Shown here piece after piece: positions 12,501 through 27,500 of a DNA stretch of 64,000 nucleotides. The DNA comes from Rhyacophila brunnea (Eukaryota; Arthropoda; Insecta; Trichoptera; Rhyacophilidae). The position numbers were made by a program, and so were the translations under genes. Position 1 is the first letter of the stretch; every line of letters begins with the position of its first letter. The stretch spans positions 124,001 to 188,000 of the forward strand of contig JAGYXB010002078.1 of the NCBI GenBank assembly GCA_022495005.1, read 5' to 3'. The notes under the pieces were generated by a model. The model was not told the DNA's origin, searched no databases, and worked only from the letters and a program-made list of their open reading frames with translations.

Positions 12501-15500
12501 CTTCTTCTAATTCTTCAGACATGACCACCAGCCCCTGAGGATGAAATAATTATTTAGTATATGGTATAAATTCAATATCACCCTAGTTTTTTTTTCAACA
12601 AAGTTTTTTTTAACTTCTACAATTTTTGAACTAAGTATTGGAACGTTTCAAAGGAAGATGATAAAAAAATATAAATCAATGGGTCAGTAAGGAAATAATG
12701 AGTTGATTTTGGTGGAGTTTGTAGTAGATATGGCCCATAGTAAAAGTTTGGAAATGCTAAACTGACACAAGTCACATCTGCTGGAGACAGAGTGTAGAAA
12801 TCATACCAGGAAACCATTCCGAATCACCAGTGATGTCTGCAGCAGTTATCCACCGACTACCGGAGCAGTTTGTGACCCTAGTGTAGCAATATACTCTGAC
12901 GCAGAGAGTAACAAGATGATTTTTGCAAGAATCATTTATGTGGAGTGCTGAATCACGCTCCCCCTTTGGAACCATTTAACATACTTGTAAAACCCTCACT
13001 TCTGGATATCCCATGAGCAATCGACATTTCCAAGTTCCTGCCAATGTATACCGAGATAAAATCGGAAGGAAGACGGCATACTTATCGAATTCTTCAGTTA
13101 GTGCAATCCTGCATCCACTGCGTTGATGTGTTCAAAGACGTGGGAAGAAACGCGCTTTCAAAAAGATTGGATTAACAGTGAAGTGATCACACTTTACAAA
13201 ACAGATCACTCTCTTAGCTACAACAATTAAGTTACCGAGGCATCACGCTACTTCTTGAGAGATGTTAGCATACATTCTCTTAATGAGAATAAGGTACCCA
13301 ACAATGCACATTCTTAAGAAAATCTAGGTCGGTTGATACTGTTACAGAATAATCAAGGGTCATGACCGGACTCAAACAGGGTTATGTATTTGCTCCATTT
13401 TCTTTACCATTCTTTTCGACCTCATACTTTGAAAGTGAATATCACCCGACTCACCAATTCAACAATTTGTCTCACCTAACGTCTAACGTTTAAGAACTTT
13501 TTATGCAATATCACTTATTCTGATTCTGATTGGGACGGGCAAAATATTGAGAGTATGGATATCAAAAACATGGGTTGGCTCGGAGAGCGGGGAAAATTAG
13601 TCGATTTCTCATAATCTTTTAATTTCAAATCTGTAAGAAATATTTTATTTACGTACATCGAAATGACTTACGATGTCCATGACATTAAATTTAGTGTATT
13701 TCTCTCTATAGTCGTTCTATAGTAGTTTTTGGTCGACAGGGGATCTATTTTAGTCAAAAATTATGGTCACTTTTGAAAAATTTAATACGTACCTACTTGG
13801 CATACAATGATAACAACTCGAAAATATTTTTGGCCGCCCTCTTAATTCAGCCGCCCTCATGCAATGCACGTTTCGCCCGTATGACTCTGATTATACTTAG
13901 ATTATAGTCACTATAGTTTATAAAAAAGCTACGTTCAATAAGTGTCATATAATACCTTAATTGCCATTTCAAGTTCATTTATTGAAGTGTGTATGAATTT
14001 CAGCAATTTGTTGAATCTATTTATCTCCTGTATTAGGACAGTTGTCAGCGAATTAACACGTCCCATTGAGTCTTTCTGAAATAATTATAATGGCAATGTT
14101 AATTATCAACGATATATCAATCATCATCGTTATCACATCGGAGCAGGCTTGATGTCCTCCGCTGGCAAACCATTGTATCCATCGCGTTAGCGTCATCAGC
14201 CAATCTAAGCATCGGACTTCCGTCTCATCGTCGCTCTTTAGGACCCGAAGCGGTAAAGTTACAATTAATTGGTACTGCAGATCGTCAAAAATAACTTCGA
14301 AAACGACTCAAAATTATTATCATTAAGTCTAATAAAAATAATTACGAATGATAAACACGATTCGAATGGTCTTCTGAGACCTAAAAACAAAGGACAAACT
14401 AACACGGCACACTACAACCCAGAAATAAGTAGGTTGGTTGTATAAAGTTTTTAAATTTGGGAACTACTGTTAGGAATCGTGATTATTATTGATATCTAAA
14501 ATATGTTGTCCAACATACGTTCATTTTGATTTTGATTTCAGTCCGTCTTTCAAGTTTTTTTGACGAGCTCTTTTATTACTTTATGGCGATATAATTTTTC
14601 CATGTTGTTCAAGATTTTACCTGTCCATCAGTCAAATCGTCACGAGAGATGATTTTATTTCAAAATATACGACCTTTTCTTGCACATACCTATCTATAAC
14701 TAAATTAAACATGTTCGTACGAAAAATATTGTTTCAGACTCAAGTATTTGCGTTTATTTAGTACATTGGTTTGAATTAAATTTTATTTAACTATAAACAG
14801 TTTAAAAACTTATTCAAAAATATTTTAAGGCGCAGAAATATTTTTTCTGGAAATAAACGGTGTCAAAAATAAATACATAATAATGATTTAATAAATAAAT
14901 ATATGAAACCATAACCTGCTAAGCATAAACACTATCGTCTCAATCATTAAGATTAGTTATTGTAGACCATTCATAGGATGTGCGTATAGCCCAAAACAGC
15001 TGTAATTAACTGGAATATCGTAGAATTAATAAAAAATAGTTTCAAACCATTAGGATGTAATTATTTTATTTAACCAATTGGATTGAGCAAAACAACAGTA
15101 AAGTTTATGCTCAGTTTTAAATTATTTTTCTTTTTCGTAACTATGGAGTAGTGATTCCAATCCCAGGATCCAGAACTATTTTCGATACCTATGAATCCCG
15201 GGATTGGTAAACATAGTCCCGAAACTTTCGGGATTGAGTTTTTTTTTATCAATTTTTATGGAAAATAAAATAAAAACGAAAATATAACTTAAAATTAGAA
15301 ATTAGAAATAAACTGAGTTTTGAATGAAGTTTGATTTATTACCCATGTGTAATCACATAAATTAATAAAAATGAGAAAGATTGGAAAAAAAACAATGCTT
15401 CGCACTTTCAACAAAGCGATTCCACCATGTTTTTTAATGCATTTGTTATTTTTTTTAATTTTAATTGAACTTGCATTTGTTATCGTTTCATAAATAAATA

Positions 15501-18500
15501 AAACTGTTTTACTTTCACATTATTATTTATACATATTACAATATTATTTTCTCCATTAAACCTATGTATTTCCGAGATTGAACGTACACAATATTAACAA
15601 TAAATGTCTTAAATAGTATAAATTATACTAAATTTATTTTTGACCGATTTTATCAACGTTATTTGTATATATAGAAATTTTATATTAACTATTGAAAAAA
15701 TGCCAATCCCGGGATCGTGAAATCGTAATCCCGAATTCTCGGGATCAAGATTTTGGCTCGGGATTGGATTCACTATTATGGAGTGTTTCAAATCAATTAA
15801 CATTCAATATTATACTGATGTCTAATGTACTTTACCTAATTTAGTTTAAATACATTGTCTATAATGTACGTAAGTATTGATACCGGGGGGAAAAGAAGAA
15901 GAACTCACATGTCTTCTGGGTAGATGTCCTGATCCGGTATCACTTCGGGTTGCAGGTCATGTGTGGACATCAGGATCCATAATTCAAGATAAAACACGTC
16001 TTTAATTTGACAGTCCCACGTGGAACTACATTTATTTAAGCTAGGGCATAGGCAATCATTGATAATATTACATCATTTTTACATCTAAAGAGGTCTTAAA
16101 TTAGTTACCGCACTGTCTTTATATTAGGGGTCGGTTTATCATTATTATCCCGCGCACTAAGCACTGATTCACTTCTTCGCTCACTAGGGAATTGATTAAC
16201 TTTCGTTGGGTTTTTGCGCGAGTCACCGATTGGTATTACAACGATTACGGGTTATTAACGATCGATTTAAAAATGGGCCGGGAGCGTCATTAATTGCGCG
16301 GGAGCACGCCCCTCCGGCGTGAAACTTATTTCGTGTTATCGCTTTGGTAGGTAGGTCCGGACTGTCCTTATTTCAAAAATCATCTTTTAATTTTTGGCGG
16401 GGTCCATCCTACGGAGGGGAAGAGAAAGGGCAGGTCACCGACTAACGGGACAAACATTTCGGACGGGCCGCTTCTACCCTCGAGCCGGGTAATAAAAATG
16501 CATCTTTGTGAATGACCGTTTACGAAATGTTATTTGTAATATTTTCGTGTAAGTCAGAGGTTCTAAACATTCTACAGGGAAGTCGGATATATTTTTTTGT
16601 TAAATTGCTGATCTAGAATTTGAAACTGTCGCGCCGGGGTCTTTTCTTTTTTTGTCTGGTGACAGTATCTATACTATACGCGAACACTATAGTAATAGTT
16701 TTTGGGAAGTACCGGAGTAAATAGATTTTGAAAAATATTTAAATGGTTTTACTGTCTGGTTTATCATTGCCTTAAAATATATTATATAATACTTAATCCG
16801 TGATACAGAAAGATTCAGTCACTCGGAATTTTCAGGGGATTTGAGGCCCGCATCTGTCAAAAGTTTCATGAGTGTGCTTTCCGCATCTCTGTGATAAATT
16901 TTTGATTAAGAGAAGTTAATAAGTTCACCTCCATGTGATTCGACTGCATTACATCAGTGTTGATTTGTACAGCAATCTTAGTTTTCATGCGTTGCGTCAA
17001 TTCTAGTACGATTTCATCAGGTGAAATTATTCCCATTTCTCTGGAGTCCAACGATTGACATTTCAATATACTGTTTACAAACTGTCTGGTTTCTTCATTC
17101 TGTTATTGAAAATAAAACTATATTATTATTAGTCTTGACCAGTCTAGACCAAAAACAGCTATAAATGCACGTGAACAATGTTTTCTGTACTGCGGCGGAG
17201 AACAAAAAAATAACAGTGATATTTATTTATATAAGAACATTTAAAATGTTCGGAAATAGCATTTTTATACAACTTTCAACGATTTTAAACAATTTTTATT
17301 TGTATACCAAAGATTTATCTTTTCCTGGACTAGACATTACCTTCAAGTACATTTTATATCATATTGTTTGATTAAATTAATCTTTTTATAATATATAATC
17401 ACTAAAGACGATACAGGCAAAGGACCACATAGAATAATATACAGTTTGAGTAGACATGCGACATTCATGTGTGACTGATTAAAACTACATGAGTCATAGC
17501 CTGCCAGTTTGTCAATAATGCACCACCTTATCTACGCGAATGCATCATGACTGACTTGTAGCTTTATTGATAAAAAGCTACTTTTCCATAGTCAGAGTCA
17601 GAGACTGCCTGTGAAACAGTTACTAGCTTTTATGCGAATGCAACATACAGTTTCATGACGCCATAAGAAAGTTTTTACGATTCATGACTGTTTCTTCTAT
17701 AATAGTGAGATGTCATAAATGATGAAAATTAAAAAAAAACTTACGTATTAAAATGGTATTGTGCCATACGTTCATGTTTCCAATAGACCCAAATACCTAA
17801 TGACTCAAATGAACTAATAAGTCAAAATGAATCAATACGTCCAATTGAACGAAATTCTTCGAGTCACTGCTGAGTGACTCGATTCCCATGGCTTCTTTTA
17901 AGGTGCAAAACGCTAGGTGGTATGGACTATTATTGTACAAATCGTCACAAAATAGTACACGAACAATTATACCTGACTATTGGAAAAGTATAAAGTTCTG
18001 GCGAATTACCGCTTTAAGCGGTATGCTGGCGGTTAATTAATGCGACCCGTAATTATACACGAAACACCAAAAAACAGCTGAGCTTATAGATGTTGCCGTA
18101 CCACTGAACAATAGAATTGTTAAAATCTGAAATGAAGATCATAAATAAACACATAAACTAGCGAGTGAAAAATTGTGGTACCCTAAAAATGAATAGGTAT
18201 AATTATAAGACCACTAAGTACTAACTTTTGCCAATTGCATACTTCCAAAAACTGTAAAGAAACAATTGGAGTAGCTGGGATTTGCTCATCGCTTGGGAGG
18301 AATTCAAAAAGCTTACTGGATTCATGGCATAATTCGTACATGGCAGAGGGGAAGGATGGAGGTAGGCTATTAATATCTGATATACATAGTGCACACTAAT
18401 TTTTGTCAGTCACACGTATTTGTTTTCGTTGAACTAAGACTAGATACTAATAATTGCAGATAGTGTTAGTTAGTTTTTAAAAATCAATTAAACCCTGCCT

Positions 18501-21500
18501 AAACCAACCCATAATAATAATTTTGGTATGCTATGGGCGATCAGACAAAAACACTCTTTTTCATTCATAATTATTTGTTTTCCTTAAATTAAAAATACAT
18601 AATATTACATATTTTAATGGTGATGGTTAGTTTTTTAAAATTCATTAAGCCTTGCCTAAACCAAATCATAATAAATAAAAAATATTCTTCTATCTATAAA
18701 ATATCCAAAATTATGTATGATTTAATATCATAATTTATTATGACTTGGTTGACGCAGGGTTCAATAGAATTTAATTTAAAAAACTAACCATCACTAGCTG
18801 CAATTTGTAGTCTTAGTTCAATGAAAACAATTAATACGTACGACTGCACATGTTTAATGTGCACTATCTCCTTCGGATTTTAGAAGCCTACCTTCACCCT
18901 TTGCCACTGGTATGTGTATGGTACTTTTTGCGAGGGCCACAAATTATAAAGAAAAAAAAATGATTCCATGATAATTATGAAATAATTTATTTAAATCGTT
19001 AGGTGATCAATCGCCGACAGTGAGAAAAAACACTTACCTGAAAAACTATATTTGCGTTTGTATGCATCCCAAAAATTTCAGGCTCTTCAATTAAGGGCAA
19101 CGTGTTAATAAATGAGATATACTCGCTAATCTTATTCATTTTGGGGCAGTGGTATACACCCGACGGGGAATAGACGTAGTCAGGTTCGAGAACTTTCGGT
19201 GAAAAGAAATTATTCAAAATAGTTTTAAGACAACGCTGGTCCCACCCGTCAGTGACACGTCCTCCGTAGGTAATCTCACCTGTAATATAAGAACCATTCA
19301 TTATCGTAAACGTGACGATATACTGCTTATCATTCTATGAATATACTTATCCGAAACCGAAAAAAACCGAAACGTGTAGGAAAGCAGTAAGAAGTACACG
19401 CGGTTGATACCCAAGAATCTATTACGATAAAAAACAACCGTGAAAGTCTCAAACATTACATGAAGTAATTTTCGCATAAAATTGTACTTGAGTTACACTC
19501 TAGTTGATATTAAAATGTTATTATATTTTATTCTTTCGAAACCAGATTATTTGAATATATATGGTATGGATCTTGGCTGTCTTACGTGGAGGTTTCTTTA
19601 CAGTTATTTTTATTTTACGAGTCATATGCTCAGCATACATACCTACTTTGGTTCTAAACACATGCTTATTTAAAAACAACATGGGAAGTCCCACAAAGGG
19701 TGACACGTTACCACTTGCCATAGAACTCGTTTCAATATACTCAATCCCATTTTGGCAGCATTTATTTAGTATCCCTGCAAGTTAGCTTGAGAGTCAGTCG
19801 CTCGTCAAATACGATGAACACACGCAATTTTCATACGCGTCTCAGAATCAGATTTGTTAGTACCACATTTTATAAAAAGGAAAGGTTTTGAATTCAGTTC
19901 ATTAATTTTATTGTTCTGTGCTCGCTGGCCTGCACAGTCCTTCGAACCAGTCACTGCTTGCTTTCTACGAACAACTCTCGCGTGGCGAGCGTTCATTGTG
20001 GAAAAAATAATAAAATCCCAGAATATTATTGATTGTTAAAAATTCGAGATAGGTTTTTTTTTTAGAGAACACAATATTTTAAGACATGATGTGAGAAATA
20101 TTAATTATTTATTCTGTTAAAAAAAATAGTTAAACTTTTTTTTTTGTACCGCGGAAAATTTTATAGTTATATGTACCTACCTACATGATGAATCAACCTT
20201 GGTTGTGTCGGATATTGATTGTGATCGAAAATCATAGTAATTATTATAATATCTACATATTCGATTACCTAAAATATATTCCAATGCATCCCACAAAATT
20301 ATTCCACTTTTGCAGAACATTTGTAAATTTAAAATGGCGCATTCTCGATCACTGTCGTTGAATTCATAGATAATCGTCCAGCCAAGTGGTCCAAATTTTT
20401 TTCTCTCTTGTATAATACCATGGAATAAAAATATTCCAAAGACAATGGTTCGAAAGTCTTGTCCCAAATCTATAAAAAATAACACTTAAAAATATTATAA
20501 AAATACTTACAAGATAAAAAAAACTTTTTATATACAACGTTTATAAATTTTCTGTTGAATTATTATGCTCAAAGTTATACTTGATATGATATGAACAAAT
20601 ATAGAATACTGAAACGTCATTTTGACATTTCATTTTGATTTCCATAGTAACGCACGTATATATTAATAATTTAGTTGCTAGGACCACCCCCTTAGCAACC
20701 AATAATAGTCTTTTACTTTTACGGATTTTTCTAAAATAACTTTCCATACAAAACAGAATTAACTGAAAATGAATTCAATTCTGCTTAAAGATGGCTAAAA
20801 GTATTAAAAGAATGCATTGGCATCGTGTTCTGATATATTTTAAAGTTTCAAATGTCTATCTGGTCGGAAAGTTAGTTAAAAGTCGATTGCAAGATTTGAA
20901 CTGGACATACAACCACCGGACAAACAAGAATATAAGCTAATAAAAACGTTGTAATAAAAGAAATCTATAATTGGAACAAGAAATCGTAAATCGGTTCCGT
21001 ATAAATGTATAAATATAATGTACCTATAATGCTTAATTTTTAATATGTAGCTACAAAATCTATAAATTAAAGTTAACACGTTAATAATTTTATGATGACT
21101 AATTTTCAAAATATGCACTATAGTTGTATGTATTGTACTAAGATTTAAGAGCTAATAGAATGCGACAATAATGCTGTAAAAACGTAAATATAAAAGAATG
21201 TAATAAACAAATTTTTTTATTCAACGAATAATTAAAATTTTTTGAGAATGTAACATTCTTTATATTGGACATTACTAATATACCTACCGTCTAGAATAAA
21301 TCTGTTTAGGGCACAATTGATAATTTGGTTTAAACGCCATAACCGATAGTAAAAAATTAACACAATTTAATAAAAATTCCGTGTAAAAATTATAAATTAA
21401 TTTCGTGGTAGTTAGATAGGACGTCCGTACATTAATTGATAAAGCACGTTGGCGTGAATCCACTGTATACATTTTCATGGTTCGTCGGGCATCGTATTTT

Positions 21501-24500
21501 TTTTTTGTATATCCTAATACATACTAATGGAAAAATAATAATTTAAGTTATACTGTACCGTGATGTTCAAACACGGTCTCATCCATATCTTGGAAAGACC
21601 TTTTAATATTAGATTTGAGGCCTTTTGGAGGTTCGTTCGTCACTTTCACAGAATTTCGTAAAATAGACACCGGGAAGTCGCTAGTGGGCATCGAGCTCAG
21701 AAAGAGTCTGAAATCGGTGTGCGGGCCGATAGCATCTGTAGAAATTCGTTGAACAATTTGTTCCAACGACAACATCCACGACGCTGCTAAGTGACAGTTC
21801 TGAAAGAAGTTGTTTTGAAGCATCCAAAGTAAACATATATGTTTTAATTAAGCCGAGGAAACACGACAACCACCAAGTGACCACAAGTCGTTACTTATCT
21901 GAGCAGGGACAGTTTTATCTGCAGTACAAGAAGCGCTCGCTCAGTACCAAAAACTTAATCAAATGTTTTTCAAAATCTGACACTTTTAAGTGCAAACAAA
22001 TATTAAAATAGATTCTATTACTATATTCATACCTCAGTAATGGCTTAACGCGCAGAATAATGTTAGGAATGAGGGTCCAAACCAGTCATAAAATACTAAC
22101 AAATAAAACAGTTGAAAAAAAGTATGCAACGTCAATCTGTTTACGTACATTAATTAATTGCAGTAGCGAAGAGTGGAGGTAAGCCGTTAAGATCCGATAT
22201 AAATAGTGCATACTAAACTTTGTCAGTCAAACATGTTTTTTTATAGAACTAAGACTACAATGTGTTAGTTTTTAAAATTCAATGAAACCCTGCCTAATTC
22301 TAACCGTAGTAGATAATAGTAAAAAAATATTCATTTATCTATAAAATATTTATATCGATTATAGTTTGGCGTAGGTAGGGCTTAATGAGTTTAATAAGAC
22401 TAACCAACACCATCTTTAATATTATATAGTAACTTAACGAAAACAAATAAATATGACTGAGAGGGTGTGCACTAGAGATGGGAAAACTGGTCGATTTTGA
22501 AGACTGAGTATACCTACTTACTACCAGTATAAAAAAATACTTAGTATCGAAACTTGTTCCAAAATACTTACTAATATTTGAAATATCGGCTCTAATAGAA
22601 TCGTTAAAAACATATGAGCTTTTCGAAAAGTCCCATTTATTATAAAATTTTAAACACATTTTAAATTTATGAGTTGTTTTTATGCTAGGTTAGGTTAGGT
22701 TATAATATTCTTGTTAACATAAAATAAATATAGGTACAATGATTTTTTTTTTATTTTAAGCATGTTTTGAACTGTCACAAAACAAACCTGTGCGATCACC
22801 ACATTCCCGAAGGAATGAGCTGCCAATTAAGTATACAAAATTTATGACCTATTGTTCATACATAAGATTATGTCATGCCGGGAAGTAAAAAGAGTTTGCC
22901 TTTAATTCTGTAGTATATCTCTATATATATAAAAATCTCGTGTCACGATGTTTGTGGTCGAACTCCTCCGAAATGGCTCGACCGATTTTTATGATTTTTT
23001 TTATATATATTTGTTAGGTATGAGAATAGGTCAACAAGTATATTTCATACCGCTAGGTGATTAGGGATCTCTATCCTGAAAAATTTTCTTTTTATTTTTT
23101 GACAATTTTTTTTTGTAAGTATTTTTTTTTATTATTTGGCATAAAAAAATACCTATAACCCCAAATTTTCACCCTCCTACTACCACCCTGCCATTTTTTA
23201 ATCGCGATTTTATTATTTTAGTATGAACAAATTTAACCGTCGTTCGTATTTCAAACAGAACGAAATTATTTATGTTGTTGAATGACAGATGACGCTACGT
23301 CCGAGAAGAATTTAAGAGAAGCGTCGCGTCATTTTGACATTTCATTCGGCATATCACAACGCAGTGCGTGCAAAATTTTGTACGATTTATTTTAATTTAT
23401 ATATTTTTATGTGCGTGTATTACAGTGCACAATGCCAGCAAGACGCAAGGGGGGCCATTTGAGCCGTCGAACGAATAAAGCAACAAACATGCAAAATAGT
23501 AGAGCAGAAAGAACAGACGAACAAATCCAACAAGATAACAAAACGTGCGTGTAAGCATGTCGCAATTGCGTGCATCCCAATCACAAGAGGCACGAGCTGA
23601 ACGAAATCAACAACGACAATTGGAACGGAGCCAAGCGCGCCGGTTCGTAGTTAACACACGCAGAGCAAATGACCAACAACGCCAACAAGTACATCGAACG
23701 TTTACATCCGCTTCGTTCCTTCGTCTCGCATTCGAGTACGAGCCAGATATTGAATATTCCGCTCATCCAAAAGTACTGATTGGTGCTATGGACAAAGAAT
23801 GTCCCCATTGTCATGCGCTCAAATTCAAACATGAGTCAGCCGGGATGTGTTGCGCACCAGGAAAAGTGCAACTAGCAGAAATTGAGATACCACCAGAACC
23901 ATTGAACGGCTTTCTCATCGGCACGGTTCCAGATTTAAACCTATTCCTGAAGTCCATTCGCACATTCAATTCATGCTTCCAAATGACTTCGTTCGGAGCA
24001 ACAGAAATAGTTCACAATACTGCGGCAAATGGTCAGCAATTCCATTCTACGGTCAAAATCAAAGGCCAAGTATACCACAAAGTAGGCTCATTGCTGCCAA
24101 TGCCAAACGAACCACATACATTTTTACAAATCTACTTCATGGGCGCGGCATGTGGATGCACGTTGCGGCTACAATAGCCTCAATTTGCCTAATGCCAGGT
24201 GCATCGTCAGCGAACTGGACGCCCTGTTGAATGAGCACAATGAATTATTGAAATTCTTCAAAGCACACATGCACGAATTGCAAAGTGACAATCACGCTAT
24301 TGTCATCAATCCTGATAAAACACAAGCTGGAGTGCACGTGCGTCCATTCAATGCGCCTGTTGTTGACGACATTGCTGGAATCATGGTTGGCGACCGCACG
24401 TCGACGCGAGAAATCGTGATTCGAAGAAGAAACAATAATCTGGAGTTCATCGCTAACACACACCGTTCATACGACGCTCTCCAATATCCGCTAATTTTCT

Positions 24501-27500
24501 GGAAGGGACAAGACGGATATTGCATAAACATTAAACAGCGAGATCCTGTCACAGGTAATTCATTCATTATGAACATCATTACTCATTTTGAATTGAGAAA
24601 ATGAATGGTTGATGTTTTTTTGTTTTTATCGGCGGTCATCGTCTACGGCGCTCTATTCCTCTTTCTGTCATAGATCCCATCCCCACACACTTACGATACA
24701 TTCGTTATTTTTTATTTAACAACCAAAATATTCACTAGAAATAATTTATATGGCAGAACAACGTTTGCCGGGTCAGCTAGTGTATTTATAAATATACTAC
24801 AGAATTAAATTTAAGAATTACCTGGATGTTAATACAATTATTATCCATTGACACAAGATCCGCTAAAATGGTGGTGCTGTTATAAAATAAGCAAATCAAA
24901 TTGTTTAAGTATATAATTATTATCCATTTATATATTCACGCATAAAATTTGAATTCAGTTTATGTTTATAAGTTCCAATTATAACACTAGAGAATCGAGA
25001 AACTCGACGTGACGAAACCAGATAAACGCGTAGTCAGTTAGCGTTATCAGAACTCGAATACTGGTACCTATTCCGGGACTTGAGACTGACGTCAACTCGA
25101 TATAAGTCTCATACTCAACTGAAACTAAAACTAACTCCATAGTATTACTATAAAGCGAACATGTTACCATTTCTGTCCTTCACTATACCAACTTTACAAC
25201 TGGGGAGAAAGGGGGAGCAATGACAATTGAGTATATCACGGCTAGACATACGTGTATTATCTCATTGGCGCGCATTTAATGTCAATAGTATTGAAATTCT
25301 ATTAACAGTACCAACTAGCGAGTCGCGGCGATGATATTATCATCGAATGCGTTCAAATTCGAACTTCGAATACGGTTCAAGTTTCTTGGAACAAGTTTAT
25401 TGGGCTACACATACTGAGTATGGGTAGCACATGCCGAGACTTGAGTACGCAAACTGGTGACAGTATTTCTAACTCACCTCTAGTGTGCACTATTTCTTTT
25501 GGATCGCCCATAGCATACATAAACTATTATGGTTTGGCTTAGGCAGGATTTATTTGATATTTTAGAACTAGCAGTACTATCTAAAAATTGTATTCTTAGT
25601 TCATTGAAAACAAATAGGTATGACTAACAAAGTTTTATTTATTTCGTGTCTTAACAGCCTACCTCCACCCCTTGCCACTGATTAATTGAATGCAATAAAA
25701 CCAACTTAGTTCTGAATTGGAGTTTTAAAAAATTGGTTTCGTGCCTTTATGGACGTAATTTCTGAAGTAATATACCTACTATTAGGTTATGAACTTTGGT
25801 AGATACCTAATAAAATTCTTATGTAGATAGGTAGGAACATAATAAATTATATCATCAAGTTTTATATTGTTATAAATGCATTTCGTATCTGCACCTACCT
25901 GCAAAAATACCCAGTCTCCCTTCAATGCGCCTAGGCCAATCATTTTTTCTGCAATAGGTCCTTGGCCTTGACCCAGTGAAATGGTTTGCGTGCGTCTATC
26001 ATATCCGGAGTCGGTGGCAAACTTTTGAAACGCCCGAAAGGGATCTGAACCGGGATTCAGGATGAACACAAGTGGGGTGATATTGGACATATCTTTGAAT
26101 CTAAAAATATATTTTCATTGCATTAGCTTGCAATCTTGCTTAAGAGCACACATAAGTGAAACGGCGAATAATTTTCAACAATAGGTGGGAAGAAATTTCG
26201 CATTCGTCACCAATCGCCGAGCGGCATTCGAGATGAGAGCACGTCGATTTATTTTTGTGATGGCGTCATTAGAATATACTCTATATCGTGGTAAGATGAC
26301 TAAAAAACGTTATGCATGAACTCGAAAAAGAAAAAATGTCAATGAATATATTATTATTATTACTAATATAGCAATAAACATAACACTATATGGTCGCATG
26401 TCGAATTTTTATGACAAATTAGATTCCGTTCGGCACGCGTTATTAACACAATCTGGGCATCGCATAGTTAAGATCTTTTTAGACCATGCCTCAGCTGAGG
26501 TATAGCCTTAATATGCCCATCCTACATACGAAAACCCAAGTAAGTAATAAAAATGGGTATAAACGACTTCATCAAATAATTCGCAAAAATTGAGAATGTA
26601 ACATTCTTTTATTGAACATACATAATTTTACTACTTATACCTTGATTAAACCACTAAAACCGATTGTCAACAAATTAACGCAATTTGTTGAACACTTAAA
26701 TATATAAAAATGGTAGTTAATTTTGTCGTATTCAGATAGGGCGCACATGAGTCAATTGGTAAAGCACATTGACGCGAATCCAGTGGATGCGGAATTTGAT
26801 TTGGACCGTATGGGATTACTAAAATATTTTTTTAATCTAACAGCTTCTACATCGGCGATATTCTTTTCTGTTCGCACATTCCTTCGACGTGTTGGTGTTA
26901 TTGCATCATTTAGACTCCTTGAATGCAATTACAACATTACCAGACTTCACAGTGGTGATTTGAGGTTATATTTTTCAACAGAACCGGTAAAATTTAACAG
27001 CTAACAACACAACAACTATGGTAGCGGCGCGCCCGTAAATACGCCTGCGTAAATACACAAATATAATCTAAATCTGACCATTCATTCTTGCCAGAGGATA
27101 TTTAATTTTAAATGAATTCAAAATCATTTAACGGCAGGCATGTTAAATAATAATACCTTAATAACAGTATAACACATAAGAAAAATTAAATTATTTACAT
27201 AATCGGTAAAGATGATACTGCGCTTTCTAAAAATGCGGGTCCGAGATATAAATTGACATATTCCGTAATGGCGGCCACCAACAGCTCACTTTTCAATGCT
27301 TTGAGTAAACATAACTTGTCAAAACTGTCGAGGACAGTATTCCAATTGACATAAGGCTTCCTTTTCATGGTTGGGACGAGTTCGATAACCTGAAAAGTTG
27401 CAATCAAATTCATCAGCGGATCGAGAAAACAGCCAAGAGCTTGCCACAAAGTCGACTATTATATTCAGGTAGTGGCACAGAGTTTTCCGAATTACGATGG

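Larger units (their letters stand above)
22474..25482. mobile_element. Middle hAT-like element of the nest
   Basis: The ends TAGAGATGGG and CTCACCTCTA are inverted repeats. They are flanked by exact GTGTGCAC duplications (22466-22473 and 25483-25490), so it landed inside the outer MITE. Without the Helitron it is about 1.15 kb. No transposase motif was recognised. Confidence 0.85.
22161..25680. mobile_element. Outer hAT-type MITE of a three-deep nest
   Basis: The left end CAGTAGCGAAGAGTGGAGG and the inverted right end CAGTGGCAAGGGGTGGAGG are flanked by exact ATTAATTG duplications (22153-22160 and 25681-25688). Without the inner insertion and its extra duplication it is about 503 bp. It is related to 18339-18909 and to the half copy near 48355-48525. 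It sits in the intron between dynein exons 21 and 22. Confidence 0.88.

Noticed and set aside
19482..20039. Several overlapping plus-strand frames in the intron between exons 23 and 24
   Set aside because: All are short, mutually overlapping and low in motif content, as expected by chance in AT-rich intron sequence.
23432..24604. Host gene of unknown function
   Set aside because: The frame is broken, lies inside Helitron ends and is duplicated at 50743. The protein matches the Helitron replicase N-terminal type.
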